Of a DNA stretch of 64,000 nucleotides, positions 52,430 through 60,437 are shown in pieces. The stretch comes from Chloracidobacterium sp. (GTDB taxonomy: Bacteria > Acidobacteriota > Blastocatellia > Pyrinomonadales > Pyrinomonadaceae). The notes below the pieces were generated by a model. That model did not search any database. It was not told where the DNA came from and worked only from the letters and a program-made list of their open reading frames with translations. A program made the translations under genes and the position numbers. Positions within the stretch are counted from its first letter, which is position 1. Every line of letters begins with the position of its first letter. The stretch covers positions 434,001 through 498,000 of the forward strand of contig JADJJY010000003.1 of assembly GCA_016706275.1 (NCBI GenBank), read 5' to 3'.

Positions 52430-53749
52430 ATGTTCTTCTTGTACGGCCTTTTATACACGCTGGCGTTTATTTTGATGCTGCCGGTGTTTGCACTGAGCGC
52501 GGTCTTTCGTGGCAAACACGCGGCGGGCTTTTTTCAGCGCCTCGGGTTTTTGCCGAAATTCAAATTAGATAAACGCCCCGTGGTATGGATCCACTGCGTC
52601 TCGGTCGGCGAGACCAACGCCGCACGCCCGCTGGTCGATGAGCTAAAAGCAAAATTCCCCGGCCACCGCGTCATCGTCTCGACGGTCACTCGCACCGGAC
52701 AAAAGCTGGCGAGGGCGATCTTCAAAGACACCGCCGATTGTGTTTTCTACGTGCCGTTTGATTTTCGCTGGACGGTGCGGCGCGTCTTGAGGCATTTTGA
52801 GCCGCGCGTTTTGTTGCTGATGGAAACCGAGATCTGGTTTAACCTCATCCGCGAAAGCTATAAATCCGGTGCCCGTATCGCCATCGTCAATGGGCGTTTG
52901 TCACAGCGTTCGCTCGACCGCTATACCAAGATCAAACAGTTTATGAAACGCATCCTTGGCTATCTCGATTTTGCGTTAATGCAGGAAAATGACGATGCCA
53001 CGCGCATAATGTCGCTGGGTCTACGGGCTAGTAAGGTCCGCGTGCTCGGCAATCTAAAATTTGATCACGACCTCGACGAAAACGAAAACGCAATCACCGC
53101 CGAGCTGCAAGAGCGTTTTGGCATCGCCTCCGACGCACCGCTGATCATTGCCGCAAGCACCCATTCACCCGAAGAAAAATGGATACTCGACGCATTCAAA
53201 GAGATATGGAAATCGTCCGGCGACAATCTGCCACGCCTGATGCTCGCACCCCGTCATCCCGAAAGATTTGCCGAGGTCGCCGCGCTGATGAAAGCGACAG
53301 GATTTACTTGGGTGCGACGTTCCGAAAAGGTCTCATCCCGCGATAAAACTGCCGAGATCATCCTGCTCGATTCGATCGGCGAGTTGCGTGCCGCATATCC
53401 GCTGGCTGAGGCCGTATTTGTCGGCGGCAGCCTGATACCGCACGGCGGACAGAGCATTTTCGAGCCCGCCGCGATCGGCAAGCCCATCATCACCGGCTCG
53501 TATACGGCGAATTTTGAAGCTTCGGTAAATGAGTTTTTGGAGAAATACGCGCTCATCCAACTCGAACCTGTAACAGAAAAAACCGCCGTTTCGACGCTTG
53601 CAACTGCCTTTGGCGATCTGCTCAAAGACGAGAATAAACGAAAAGAGCTTGGCCTGAACGCACTCGAGGTAATGGAGCATAATCGCGGAGCGGCCGTCCG
53701 CACCATCGATTACATCACGCCGATGTTAAACTCACGCGGGGCCAGATGA
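52430..53749 (+). CDS. waaA: 3-deoxy-D-manno-octulosonic acid (Kdo) transferase
   Basis: VVWIHCVSVGETNAARPLVDEL, VIVSTVTRTGQKLA, LLMETEIWFNLI, VNGRLSQRS, and VFVGGSLIPHGGQSIFEPAAIGKPI (parts) are WaaA/KdtA signatures in the GT30 family. Adds Kdo to lipid A precursor at the inner membrane. 439 residues with an N-terminal membrane anchor. The next gene overlaps by 4 nt. Confidence 0.94.
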   Translation: MFFLYGLLYTLAFILMLPVFALSAVFRGKHAAGFFQRLGFLPKFKLDKRPVVWIHCVSVGETNAARPLVDELKAKFPGHRVIVSTVTRTGQKLARAIFKDTADCVFYVPFDFRWTVRRVLRHFEPRVLLLMETEIWFNLIRESYKSGARIAIVNGRLSQRSLDRYTKIKQFMKRILGYLDFALMQENDDATRIMSLGLRASKVRVLGNLKFDHDLDENENAITAELQERFGIASDAPLIIAASTHSPEEKWILDAFKEIWKSSGDNLPRLMLAPRHPERFAEVAALMKATGFTWVRRSEKVSSRDKTAEIILLDSIGELRAAYPLAEAVFVGGSLIPHGGQSIFEPAAIGKPIITGSYTANFEASVNEFLEKYALIQLEPVTEKTAVSTLATAFGDLLKDENKRKELGLNALEVMEHNRGAAVRTIDYITPMLNSRGAR

Positions 53750-55059
53750 TCTTTGTCTTTTACTTTTTCGCCGCGATCCTCGTCTGGCTTAGTCTTAAGT
53801 CATTTCTCGGCGGCATCGCCTATCTCAAATTCTTTCGCGAACAACTAGCAAAACCGGGATCCGACCACACGCCCTTCGCGACGATCATAGTTCCATGCCG
53901 CGGCCTCGACAAAAGCCTCGACGAAAACCTCGCCGCGTTTCTTAAACAAGACTATCCGCAATACGAGGTAATTTTCGTCGTCGATGACAAAAATGACCCC
54001 GCCGTCGCAGTGATCGAATCGATTCTTAGCCGAAACGATGACAAAGGCCAAACAGATTTCAAACAGGATATACAGGGTGAACAGGATTCGAATAGCGATT
54101 ACGCCGGCGGATCAACTTATCATGTTCATCTTGTACATCCTGTTAAAATTAATGCCAAATTTGTGATTGCTCGGAAAGCCCAATATTCGAGTCAAAAAGT
54201 CGAAAACCTCCGCGAGGCCGTCCTCCACGTTTCCGACCAAAGCCAGGTCTTTGTTTTCGCCGATTCCGATGCTCGTCCTTCAACGGATTGGCTACGGGCT
54301 CTCGTCGCTCCGCTTGCCGATGAAAACGTCGGAGCGGCGACGGGATATCGCTGGTTCATTGCAAAACATCCGACTTTTGGCTCGGAATTGCGATCCGCGT
54401 GGAACGCATCGATCACATCCGCACTAGGGCCCAACATTAAGTCTAATTTCTGCTGGGGCGGCTCGATGGCGATGCGTCGCGACATTTTTGAGCGGCTCGA
54501 AATGCGTGAGAAATGGAGCGGCGTGTTGTCCGACGATTTCGCCGTTACTCGAACTGTCAAAGCGGCGGGACTGTCGATAATCTTTGTCCCGCAAGCACTT
54601 ACGGCCACGGTCGAGGATTGCACATTACGCGAGACGGTCGAATTTACCACCCGCCAGATGAAGATCACACGCGTCTATGCCACGCCGCTGTGGGTGGTCT
54701 CGCTCATCGGCACCACGATCTTTAACGCCGTGCTGATCGCCGCGTTGCTGATCGTCATACTCAGTAAAACGAATAGCGTGGCCGTATGGGCCAGTCTAGC
54801 GACATTGATACTTGTAACCGTATTTAGCACAGGCAAAGCATGGCTGCGGCTCAATGCCGTAAGGCTTGTTTTGCCACAATACGACGCTGAATTGCGTCGG
54901 CAGTTTTGGACGCAAAATACTTTGTGGCTCATCGCTCCGTCTCTATTTCTCTACAATTCGCTGGCTGCGTGGGCGTCGCGGCGGATGATATGGCGGGGCA
55001 TCACCTACGAATTGAAATCGCCGGCGGAAACTGTCATCATTGCGCGAGATGACGCCTAG
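53746..55059 (+). CDS. HpnI/ceramide-glucosyltransferase-like GT2, with in-frame palindrome insertion
   Basis: 437 residues, several TM segments. GT motifs: ATIIVPCRGLDKSLDENLAAFLKQDYP, VIFVVDDKNDPA, FVFADSDARPS, NFCWGGSMAMRRDIFE, LSDDFAVTRTV and TRQMKI in place of the usual QxxRW. It resembles HpnI/ceramide glucosyltransferases. Between SILSRNDDKG and AKFVIARKAQYSSQKVENL lies an extra ~35-residue segment encoded by the AGGAT-family palindrome at 54062-54144 and its flanks (FKQDIQGEQD ... YHVHLVHPVKIN). Probable glycolipid or hopanoid-sugar transferase; the insertion may be tolerated in a loop. Confidence 0.82.
   Translation: MIFVFYFFAAILVWLSLKSFLGGIAYLKFFREQLAKPGSDHTPFATIIVPCRGLDKSLDENLAAFLKQDYPQYEVIFVVDDKNDPAVAVIESILSRNDDKGQTDFKQDIQGEQDSNSDYAGGSTYHVHLVHPVKINAKFVIARKAQYSSQKVENLREAVLHVSDQSQVFVFADSDARPSTDWLRALVAPLADENVGAATGYRWFIAKHPTFGSELRSAWNASITSALGPNIKSNFCWGGSMAMRRDIFERLEMREKWSGVLSDDFAVTRTVKAAGLSIIFVPQALTATVEDCTLRETVEFTTRQMKITRVYATPLWVVSLIGTTIFNAVLIAALLIVILSKTNSVAVWASLATLILVTVFSTGKAWLRLNAVRLVLPQYDAELRRQFWTQNTLWLIAPSLFLYNSLAAWASRRMIWRGITYELKSPAETVIIARDDA
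54062..54144. repeat. AGGAT-family palindrome inside a coding sequence (copy B)
   Basis: The left arm 54062-54089 (AACAGGATAT, ACAGGGTGA, ACAGGATTC) and right arm 54116-54144 pair imperfectly. The reverse complement of the right arm (AACAGGATGTACAAGATGAA...) matches the left arm of copy A at 1829-1855 in nearly all positions. Both copies have an A/T-rich base flanking the arms. It is translated in frame without a stop. Confidence 0.85.
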
Positions 55060-55396
55060 CATTTTTGACGAAGAAAAAGAGCCGGAAAAGGACGAGCAGC
55101 CCGTCGTGCTAGTTCCCTTTTCGCCCGAATCCACCGAGGAAAACGTCCGCCGCAGCGGCTTGGCGTGGTCCGCCGGGATCGCGTTTTTTGGCGCGGTCGC
55201 ATTTTGTCTATTTCTCGGCTGGCTTGCCGATCTGTTGTTTGGTAGCTCGCCATGGGGTATCGTCGGCGGCATCGTACTCGGTTCTATCATCGGATTTATC
55301 CAGTTTTTTCGCCTCAGCTCACAGATCTATAGCACCAAAAAGCCGTCATCCGAGATCCGTCCGCTGATGTCCCGTGACGACGACGACAAACTGTAA
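55049..55396 (+). CDS. atpZ: AtpZ/AtpI-like small membrane protein of the ATP synthase operon
   Basis: 115 residues. Two TM segments (GLAWSAGIAFFGAVAFCLFLGWLADLLFG in part, and SPWGIVGGIVLGSIIGFIQFFRL) with the GW-x2-D...SPWG pattern of AtpZ/AtpQ family proteins. An acidic N-tail. The ATG overlaps the GT2 stop region. In other bacteria AtpZ and AtpI help c-ring assembly or ion supply. Confidence 0.8.
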   Translation: MTPSIFDEEKEPEKDEQPVVLVPFSPESTEENVRRSGLAWSAGIAFFGAVAFCLFLGWLADLLFGSSPWGIVGGIVLGSIIGFIQFFRLSSQIYSTKKPSSEIRPLMSRDDDDKL

Positions 55397-55405
55397 AAGT
55401 TACAT

Positions 55406-55493
55406 CTTTCTTTGCGGTGCTTTGCGAACTTTGCGGCTTTGCGGGAAACATCTCCTCCCGCAAAGTCGCCAAGACCGCCAAGGAAAAGCAAAG
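55406..55493. repeat. Long palindrome, TTTGCGG word family
   Basis: The left part 55406-55445 repeats TTTGCGG/TTTGCGAA words 9-11 nt apart (CTTTGCGGTG, CTTTGCGAA, CTTTGCGG, CTTTGCGGGA). The right part 55456-55493 holds the inverses. It lies between the atpZ-like gene and atpI, interrupting the operon. Confidence 0.8.
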
Positions 55494-55580
55494 TAAGAAA
55501 AATCGACCTACAAATATCCGGTTTTCCGCGCCTCACTTTTGAACTTTTCCGTGTTTATTTGTAAAATTTAAGATTCGCTG

Positions 55581-55982
55581 GTGGATGAGGATATTGACCC
55601 TTTGACAACTGACAATGGCGCGATTTCGCATCGCGGTATTTTGATAATAATGGCGGTGCTTGTCATCGCCGGTTCGGCTGCCGGTTTTGCCGCTCGCGGC
55701 ACGCTGTTTGGCGTCGGCGTTTTGTTTGGCGGGGTGCTCGCGTTTGCCAATTATTTTTGGCTCGACCGCGTGACCAAGGCAATGTTCAGCGGCGACGCTA
55801 TGACCTCGACCGGTATTTTGGCTGCAAAGTACATCATGCGTTACGCGGCTCTCGGCCTTGTTTTATTGGCCGTGCACCTGACCGGGGCTTTGCCCATCGG
55901 GGCGGTGATAGCGGGACTTGCAGCATTTGCATTCGCCGTTGTCATCCAAGGATTGCGAAGTATTTTTACTAGTTCGACCTAA
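55581..55982 (+). CDS. atpI: ATP synthase subunit I
   Basis: 133 residues with four TM segments (GILIIMAVLVIAGSAAGF, LFGVGVLFGGVLAFANYFWLD, MRYAALGLVLLAVHL, AVIAGLAAFAFAVVIQG), matching the AtpI family. GTG start at 55581. Implicated in c-ring assembly. Fifteen nt before atpB. Confidence 0.78.
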   Translation: MDEDIDPLTTDNGAISHRGILIIMAVLVIAGSAAGFAARGTLFGVGVLFGGVLAFANYFWLDRVTKAMFSGDAMTSTGILAAKYIMRYAALGLVLLAVHLTGALPIGAVIAGLAAFAFAVVIQGLRSIFTSST

Positions 55983-55996
55983 AAGGTATTTTTAAG

Positions 55997-56893
55997 ATGT
56001 TTCTATTTGCAGAAGGCGGCGGCCATCACACACCGATGATCGTCGAGTTCATCAACCACTACGTCGGCGAGCCCGTCTATCGTTTTCAGATGGCCTATAC
56101 AAAGCCGGTATGGGAAAAATTGTTTGCCAATTTTGGCACGACGCCCGAAAAGGTGTTTGGTGCTGAGTACAGCCCTGAGAACGCTATCCCTTGGTACACG
56201 ATCATGTTTGTGATCGCGTGTCTGCTGACCGTTTTTATAGTCTATTTGCTCAAGGGCAAACTTAGCGAAGACGATCCACAGCCGGGACAGCTTACGCTCG
56301 AGGCCGGATTTCTCGCCGTCAAAGACATGATCGGCAGCATCATCGGCAATCACGGAGCACGGCATTTCCCGGTAGTCGCGACTTTCGGCGTGCTTATTTT
56401 GGTGTCGAACCTGATGGGCCAGTTCCCGATGTTTATGTCGCCGACCGCGTCGGTTAACGTCACATTCGCACTCGGCGTTTCGTCGTTTGTCTATTACAAC
56501 TACGTCGGCATCAGTGAAAACGGCCTATTTGGCCATATCAAGCATTTTGCGGGGCCAAAACTACCCGCCCTGATGATACCGATCACGATACTTATTTTCT
56601 TTATCGAGATCATCAGTAATTCGATCAGGCCGTTCACGCTCGGTGTTCGTCTGTTCGCGAATATGTTTGCGGACGAGAAGGTTTTCGTCGAGATCACGAA
56701 CATCTATCCGCCGATAACGCAGATCGGGTTTCCGCTGATCTTGACCGGGCTCGGTGTATTCGTCGCCCTGGTACAGGCATTTGTTTTCACGCTGCTCTCG
56801 ATGATCTATATCGGCGAGGTGTCACACGCCCCGCATGATCACGATGAGCACGAGCATGACGCTCACGGCGAAGCGGCCGTCGCTCATGCATAA
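55997..56893 (+). CDS. atpB: ATP synthase F0 subunit a
   Basis: 298 residues. The essential Arg is in SNSIRPFTLGVRLFANMFADEKV. The usual five to six TM segments are present, with an extended N-terminal region before the first helix (to ~70). The C-terminus is His/Asp/Glu-rich (HAPHDHDEHEHDAHG), rare in subunit a and possibly metal-binding. Forms the proton/sodium half-channels with the c-ring. Confidence 0.93.
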   Translation: MFLFAEGGGHHTPMIVEFINHYVGEPVYRFQMAYTKPVWEKLFANFGTTPEKVFGAEYSPENAIPWYTIMFVIACLLTVFIVYLLKGKLSEDDPQPGQLTLEAGFLAVKDMIGSIIGNHGARHFPVVATFGVLILVSNLMGQFPMFMSPTASVNVTFALGVSSFVYYNYVGISENGLFGHIKHFAGPKLPALMIPITILIFFIEIISNSIRPFTLGVRLFANMFADEKVFVEITNIYPPITQIGFPLILTGLGVFVALVQAFVFTLLSMIYIGEVSHAPHDHDEHEHDAHGEAAVAHA

Positions 56894-57178
56894 ACATTCG
56901 GAGTCCCTGCTTTAGCAGGCTCTTTGATAACGGAGATGCCAAATAAATTTGGTAATCCAAAAGGTAAGGCCGCGATCGGTCGATTTGATAATTTAGCTTG
57001 CATATAAAAAGCATGAGGTGCATAGCATCTCACAGGCCCGCACGAATCAGGAGCCTTGGACTCTTTGGGAGTATAAAATCCACGGCATACCGGAAATGAG
57101 GCGAAATAATACCCCGCAAGCTGCGTTTTTAGATCGTACGATCAGGTCTTCTAACTTAAATAAAAGGAAGATAAAAAA
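56894..57178. other. 285-nt spacer in the atp operon
   Basis: Between atpB and atpE. It holds a CCTGC-TTTA-GCAGG hairpin (56906-56919) with GGAGT at its base, similar in core to the three-stem element at 45801-45867. It also holds the exact palindrome GATCGTACGATC (57132-57143). A 23-codon frame (56938-57009) has no ribosome-binding site at a proper distance and I do not call it. AGGAAG at 57166-57171 serves atpE. Confidence 0.6.
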
Positions 57179-57490
57179 ATGAACAAAATTAAATATGTTG
57201 TATTTGCGACACTCGCACTTGCATTGATGGCGATCCCGGCTCTGGCTCAGGGTGCTGCTGATAATGAATCGTCGGTTGCCGCAGCAAAGGCGATCGGCGG
57301 CGGTATCGGTTTTGGACTTGCAGCTGGCTTGGCCGGTATCGGACAGGGCCTCGTAGGTTCGCGTGCCGCTGAAGGTGCTGCCCGTAACCCCGGAGCAGCC
57401 GGAACCGTCCAGACGATGATGATCATCGCACTCGCTCTGATCGAATCACTCGTGCTGTTCGCACTGCTCATCGTATTCGTTAAGCTCTAG
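57179..57490 (+). CDS. atpE: ATP synthase F0 subunit c with N-terminal signal-like extension
   Basis: 103 residues, about 25 longer than typical. The first 23 look like a signal peptide (YVVFATLALALMAIPALAQ). Helix 1 is AIGGGIGFGLAAGLAGIGQGLVG, the loop ARNPGA replaces ARQPE, and the ion-binding Glu is in ALALIESLVLF. Gln in helix 1 plus Glu-Ser in helix 2 occur in sodium-binding rings but also in some proton rings, so the ion is undetermined. The strong AGGAAG site fits high c stoichiometry. Confidence 0.93.
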   Translation: MNKIKYVVFATLALALMAIPALAQGAADNESSVAAAKAIGGGIGFGLAAGLAGIGQGLVGSRAAEGAARNPGAAGTVQTMMIIALALIESLVLFALLIVFVKL

Positions 57491-57499
57491 ATCGGACGC

Positions 57500-57584
57500 T
57501 TGTCAGAACCGGGAGCCGTAGCGACCGGATTCTTTGTGCTCCGGCATTTAGGAATCCATTCGCTACCGCTCCCGGTTCTGACTT
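57500..57584. repeat. Long palindrome, TTGTCAGAACC family (copy 2)
   Basis: The 33-nt left arm (57500-57532) and right arm (57552-57584) pair with few mismatches around a 19-nt loop. Arm sequence as at 51598-51726. It lies 10 nt after the atpE stop and may end the operon, although no T-run follows. Confidence 0.88.
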
Positions 57585-57624
57585 TCCTTGCAACTAAACG
57601 GGAGTAGAAGCGTTCTAATAATTG

Positions 57625-59112
57625 ATGATCGAAGACATTGTAGGAAAATTAGTAGCTGATAAATACCGCATCGAAAGCCTCATCCGCGAAGGGTCGGCGG
57701 GCGACCTTTTTGCGGGTAAACACGAGATCTCTGACAAGCCAGTGACGATAATGGTGCTGCCGCAGGCACTCGCGATCGATGCCCGCTGGTCGAAAAAGTT
57801 CATCGACGCGGCCCGCTCTGCGTCCTCAATTTCACATCCAAGTATTTTAAACGTCACCGATTTTGGCACCGATGCCAAGGGCGTGTCGTACGCGGTGTTT
57901 GAAGCGGCGAGCGGCAAGACGCTGAGCGGCTTGCTTGCAGACGGAGCGTCCATCGATGAAAAGCGTGCTTTGAGCTTTGCCCACCAAATAGCGACCGGCG
58001 TTGCTGCCGCACATGAGAAAAAGATAATCCACGCTGCCCTTGCCCCGGCAAATGTTTTTGTTGAGAACGACACGGCCAAGGTATATGGCTTTGGCGGCGA
58101 CCCGCTCGATATAGCCAAAGGTGCTGATCCGCGATATCTCGCGCCGGAGCAATCAAATGCTTATCCGGTAGCTGACGAACGTTCGGACATCTATTCGCTC
58201 GGCATAATGTTGTACGAGATGCTCACGGGCGTCGTCCCGTATGACGGTGCGACAGCGGCCGATGTTTTGAAAAAGCAGAATGCCGAACCGGCACCGCAGC
58301 TTTCGACGTTTAGACGAGATCTGCATCCTGACATCGAACCGATCCTCTTGAGTGCGATCGCCCTCGACCCCGAACGCCGTTATCAGACAATGTCGGCATT
58401 TGCCGAGGATCTAGAAATGCTCTCGACTGGCAAGGTCAAAGCCGCCGCCGCGACTGCCGGTACGGGTTCGAAACACAATGTTTGGCAAACCGCGTTCATA
58501 GCGCTTGCCGGGATCACTTTGCTTGCGGCCGCGTTGATATATTTTACGTCGGTTAGAAAGACCGATCCGACGGCACAGCTTACTGCCGACGCGGGCAGCT
58601 TGCCCGTCCAGCCGATCGGCCCCGCAACCGGTGCTCAAGAGGAGAGTCTTGCAAAACTCCCCGAAATGACCGAAGCCGAGATCATGGCCGCCTCAGCCGG
58701 TATGATGGAGCAGCCTCCGGGAACTCTGCCCGGCGGCGACGGATATAATGCCTGGTCAGGTAACGGAGCTCCGCCCATCGGCGCACCGATACCCGGAGCA
58801 CCAGCGACCGGAATGCCGCAACCATACACGCCTCCGGGTGGACAGACCGTGGTCATCGACCCGAACGGCGGCAGCCAGTTCATGCCGCAAGATAGCGGAG
58901 TCATTCTTGTTCCGGTTCCGGTTCCGGTGCAGACAGATACAAATACAGCTCCGACTACAAAACCTACCCCAAACACAGCAGCTAATGCCGTAGTTAAACC
59001 GACTCCAAAACCGATGGCAACACCGCCGCCGAAAACTCCTAAGACTACGGGCAAACCACAAACTCAACCTGCCGATACCAAAAAATCAGGAACCGATGGT
59101 GCTCCTGATTAG
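57625..59112 (+). CDS. Membrane pseudokinase (Ser/Thr kinase fold, catalytic motifs lost)
   Basis: Kinase fold from residue 1 to ~265: YLAPEQ (172-177) and DERSDIYSLGIMLYEMLTG are intact. The catalytic residues are gone: VAIK is VTIM (M43), HRDLKPEN is HAALAPAN (136-143), and DFG is GFG (155-157). The Gly loop is weak (IREGSAGDLFAG). One TM segment is at ~289-309, then a ~185-residue Pro/Thr/Gly-rich exterior with PVPVPV and Lys-Pro-Thr-Pro repeats. 495 residues. Likely a scaffold or sensor. ATG 57625; an in-frame TTG is one codon earlier. It lies downstream of atpE. Confidence 0.85.
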   Translation: MIEDIVGKLVADKYRIESLIREGSAGDLFAGKHEISDKPVTIMVLPQALAIDARWSKKFIDAARSASSISHPSILNVTDFGTDAKGVSYAVFEAASGKTLSGLLADGASIDEKRALSFAHQIATGVAAAHEKKIIHAALAPANVFVENDTAKVYGFGGDPLDIAKGADPRYLAPEQSNAYPVADERSDIYSLGIMLYEMLTGVVPYDGATAADVLKKQNAEPAPQLSTFRRDLHPDIEPILLSAIALDPERRYQTMSAFAEDLEMLSTGKVKAAAATAGTGSKHNVWQTAFIALAGITLLAAALIYFTSVRKTDPTAQLTADAGSLPVQPIGPATGAQEESLAKLPEMTEAEIMAASAGMMEQPPGTLPGGDGYNAWSGNGAPPIGAPIPGAPATGMPQPYTPPGGQTVVIDPNGGSQFMPQDSGVILVPVPVPVQTDTNTAPTTKPTPNTAANAVVKPTPKPMATPPPKTPKTTGKPQTQPADTKKSGTDGAPD

Positions 59113-59135
59113 GTTCAATAGGTTTGATCAATTAT

Positions 59136-60437
59136 CTACTTAAGTATCTTTGAGATCTCTGGATGTCCATTTAGCGTCGCAAGATCAGCTGCAGTTTGGC
59201 CTTTGAAATTCCGGAGCCTGGTCTTTGCTTTTAACCGTATCAACGCCTCGACAACATTTCGGTGCCCCGCCGCCGCTGCGAGCATGAGAGCCGTCATGCC
59301 TTTTGTATCTCGTAGATCGACGTTTATCCGTCTGAATACCCTCGCCGTCGCCAACGCATCTTTGGCATCCTCTTTCGATAATCTGGGAGCCTTAGCCGCG
59401 ACGCCCGCCGCAAAAGCTTTGGCGTTTTCATACGCACGAACTGCATGGTTATTGCCTTTTTCCGCCGCTGTCATTAACGGCGTACGTCCGGCACTATTTA
59501 GCAGATTCGCATCTGACCGGGCGAGCAACATGAAGGTGGACCCAAAATAGCCATATTCCGCAGCATACTCGAGAGCAGTGCGGCCGGTCTTGTCACGCGT
59601 ATCGCTCGCGGCACCCGCAAGCAAAATTTGCTTCACCAGCCAGTCGTTATCAAATCGGGCGGCTCTCATCAGCGCGGTTTCCCCGGCATTATTTGCGGTG
59701 TTAGCAGCCACGCGGTCGATGCTTAACAGATCCGTTACATAGATCTCTGTCCGGCTGGCCATGTAAAACAGATAGTTCTCTCCATTGTTGTCGACCTCCC
59801 GCTGCCATTCGGCTTCGCCCCGCTCCGACCACCTGCCAAATTGAATCCCATAATAAGACGCAGCCATCATCGACGTCGCCGATGTCGAATGCCGCGGCAT
59901 TGCCCGCACACTTTTCCAAGCCGCATTCCAACTTATCCGGCCCTCCAGCAACAATCGCCAGGCAAATTCGGCAGATTCGTCAAGACGGTCGTCTTCAAAC
60001 TTTCGCTCGCTGAACGTTACTCCGTATTTATCTTTCTTTTTTGGATCTGCCCCGGAACTTAGCAAAAGAGCCTGTGGGTTCATTTCAGATTCTGGATCGT
60101 GGACAGTAATGAAAAGAGCCGTCGAACCAAATTCGTTCGTCGCATTTACATCCGCCCCCGCTTTTAAGAGCAGCCGGATGACCTCCGGCGTATTTCGAAA
60201 TACATCAAACCCAAGTGCCGCTCGGATTATCGCCGGTTGGCCAAAGATGTCGCGTGAATTCGGAGAGATGCCGGCTGCGAGATAAGCCTTTACCTTGCCG
60301 ATGTCTGCATTTTCACAAGCACGTAGGAACATTTCCCGCTGGATCCAGTCGGGCACATTACCATTCTGTGCCTTTGCAAAGACAGCAAAACATAAAACTA
60401 CGATCGCAGCCGTGGTAGCTAACCTACAGAGCCTCAT
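59136..60437 (-). CDS. Secreted ankyrin-repeat protein
   Basis: A signal peptide (LATTAAIVVLCFAVFAKAQ) is followed by ankyrin repeats at ~33-residue spacing in two blocks. The N-terminal block includes IGKVKAYLAAGISPNSRDIFGQPAI and PEVIRLLLKAGADVNATNEFGSTAL. The C-terminal block includes GETALMRAARFDNDWLVKQILLAGA, GRTALEYAAEYG, GRTPLMTAAEKGNN and GMTALMLAAAAGHRNVVEALIRL. Residues ~140-235 between them are not repeats. 433 residues. Likely periplasmic protein binding. It overlaps the MoxR gene by 4 nt. Confidence 0.88.
   Translation of the reverse strand: MRLCRLATTAAIVVLCFAVFAKAQNGNVPDWIQREMFLRACENADIGKVKAYLAAGISPNSRDIFGQPAIIRAALGFDVFRNTPEVIRLLLKAGADVNATNEFGSTALFITVHDPESEMNPQALLLSSGADPKKKDKYGVTFSERKFEDDRLDESAEFAWRLLLEGRISWNAAWKSVRAMPRHSTSATSMMAASYYGIQFGRWSERGEAEWQREVDNNGENYLFYMASRTEIYVTDLLSIDRVAANTANNAGETALMRAARFDNDWLVKQILLAGAASDTRDKTGRTALEYAAEYGYFGSTFMLLARSDANLLNSAGRTPLMTAAEKGNNHAVRAYENAKAFAAGVAAKAPRLSKEDAKDALATARVFRRINVDLRDTKGMTALMLAAAAGHRNVVEALIRLKAKTRLRNFKGQTAADLATLNGHPEISKILK

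Noticed and set aside
56938..57009. 23-codon gene between atpB and atpE
   Set aside because: GGAG directly abuts the ATG, so spacing is wrong, and the peptide has no features.
57179..57490. Sodium-type c subunit
   Set aside because: Gln in helix 1 and Glu-Ser in helix 2 fit, but the following Thr and Tyr of sodium rings are Leu and Phe, so the ion cannot be assigned.
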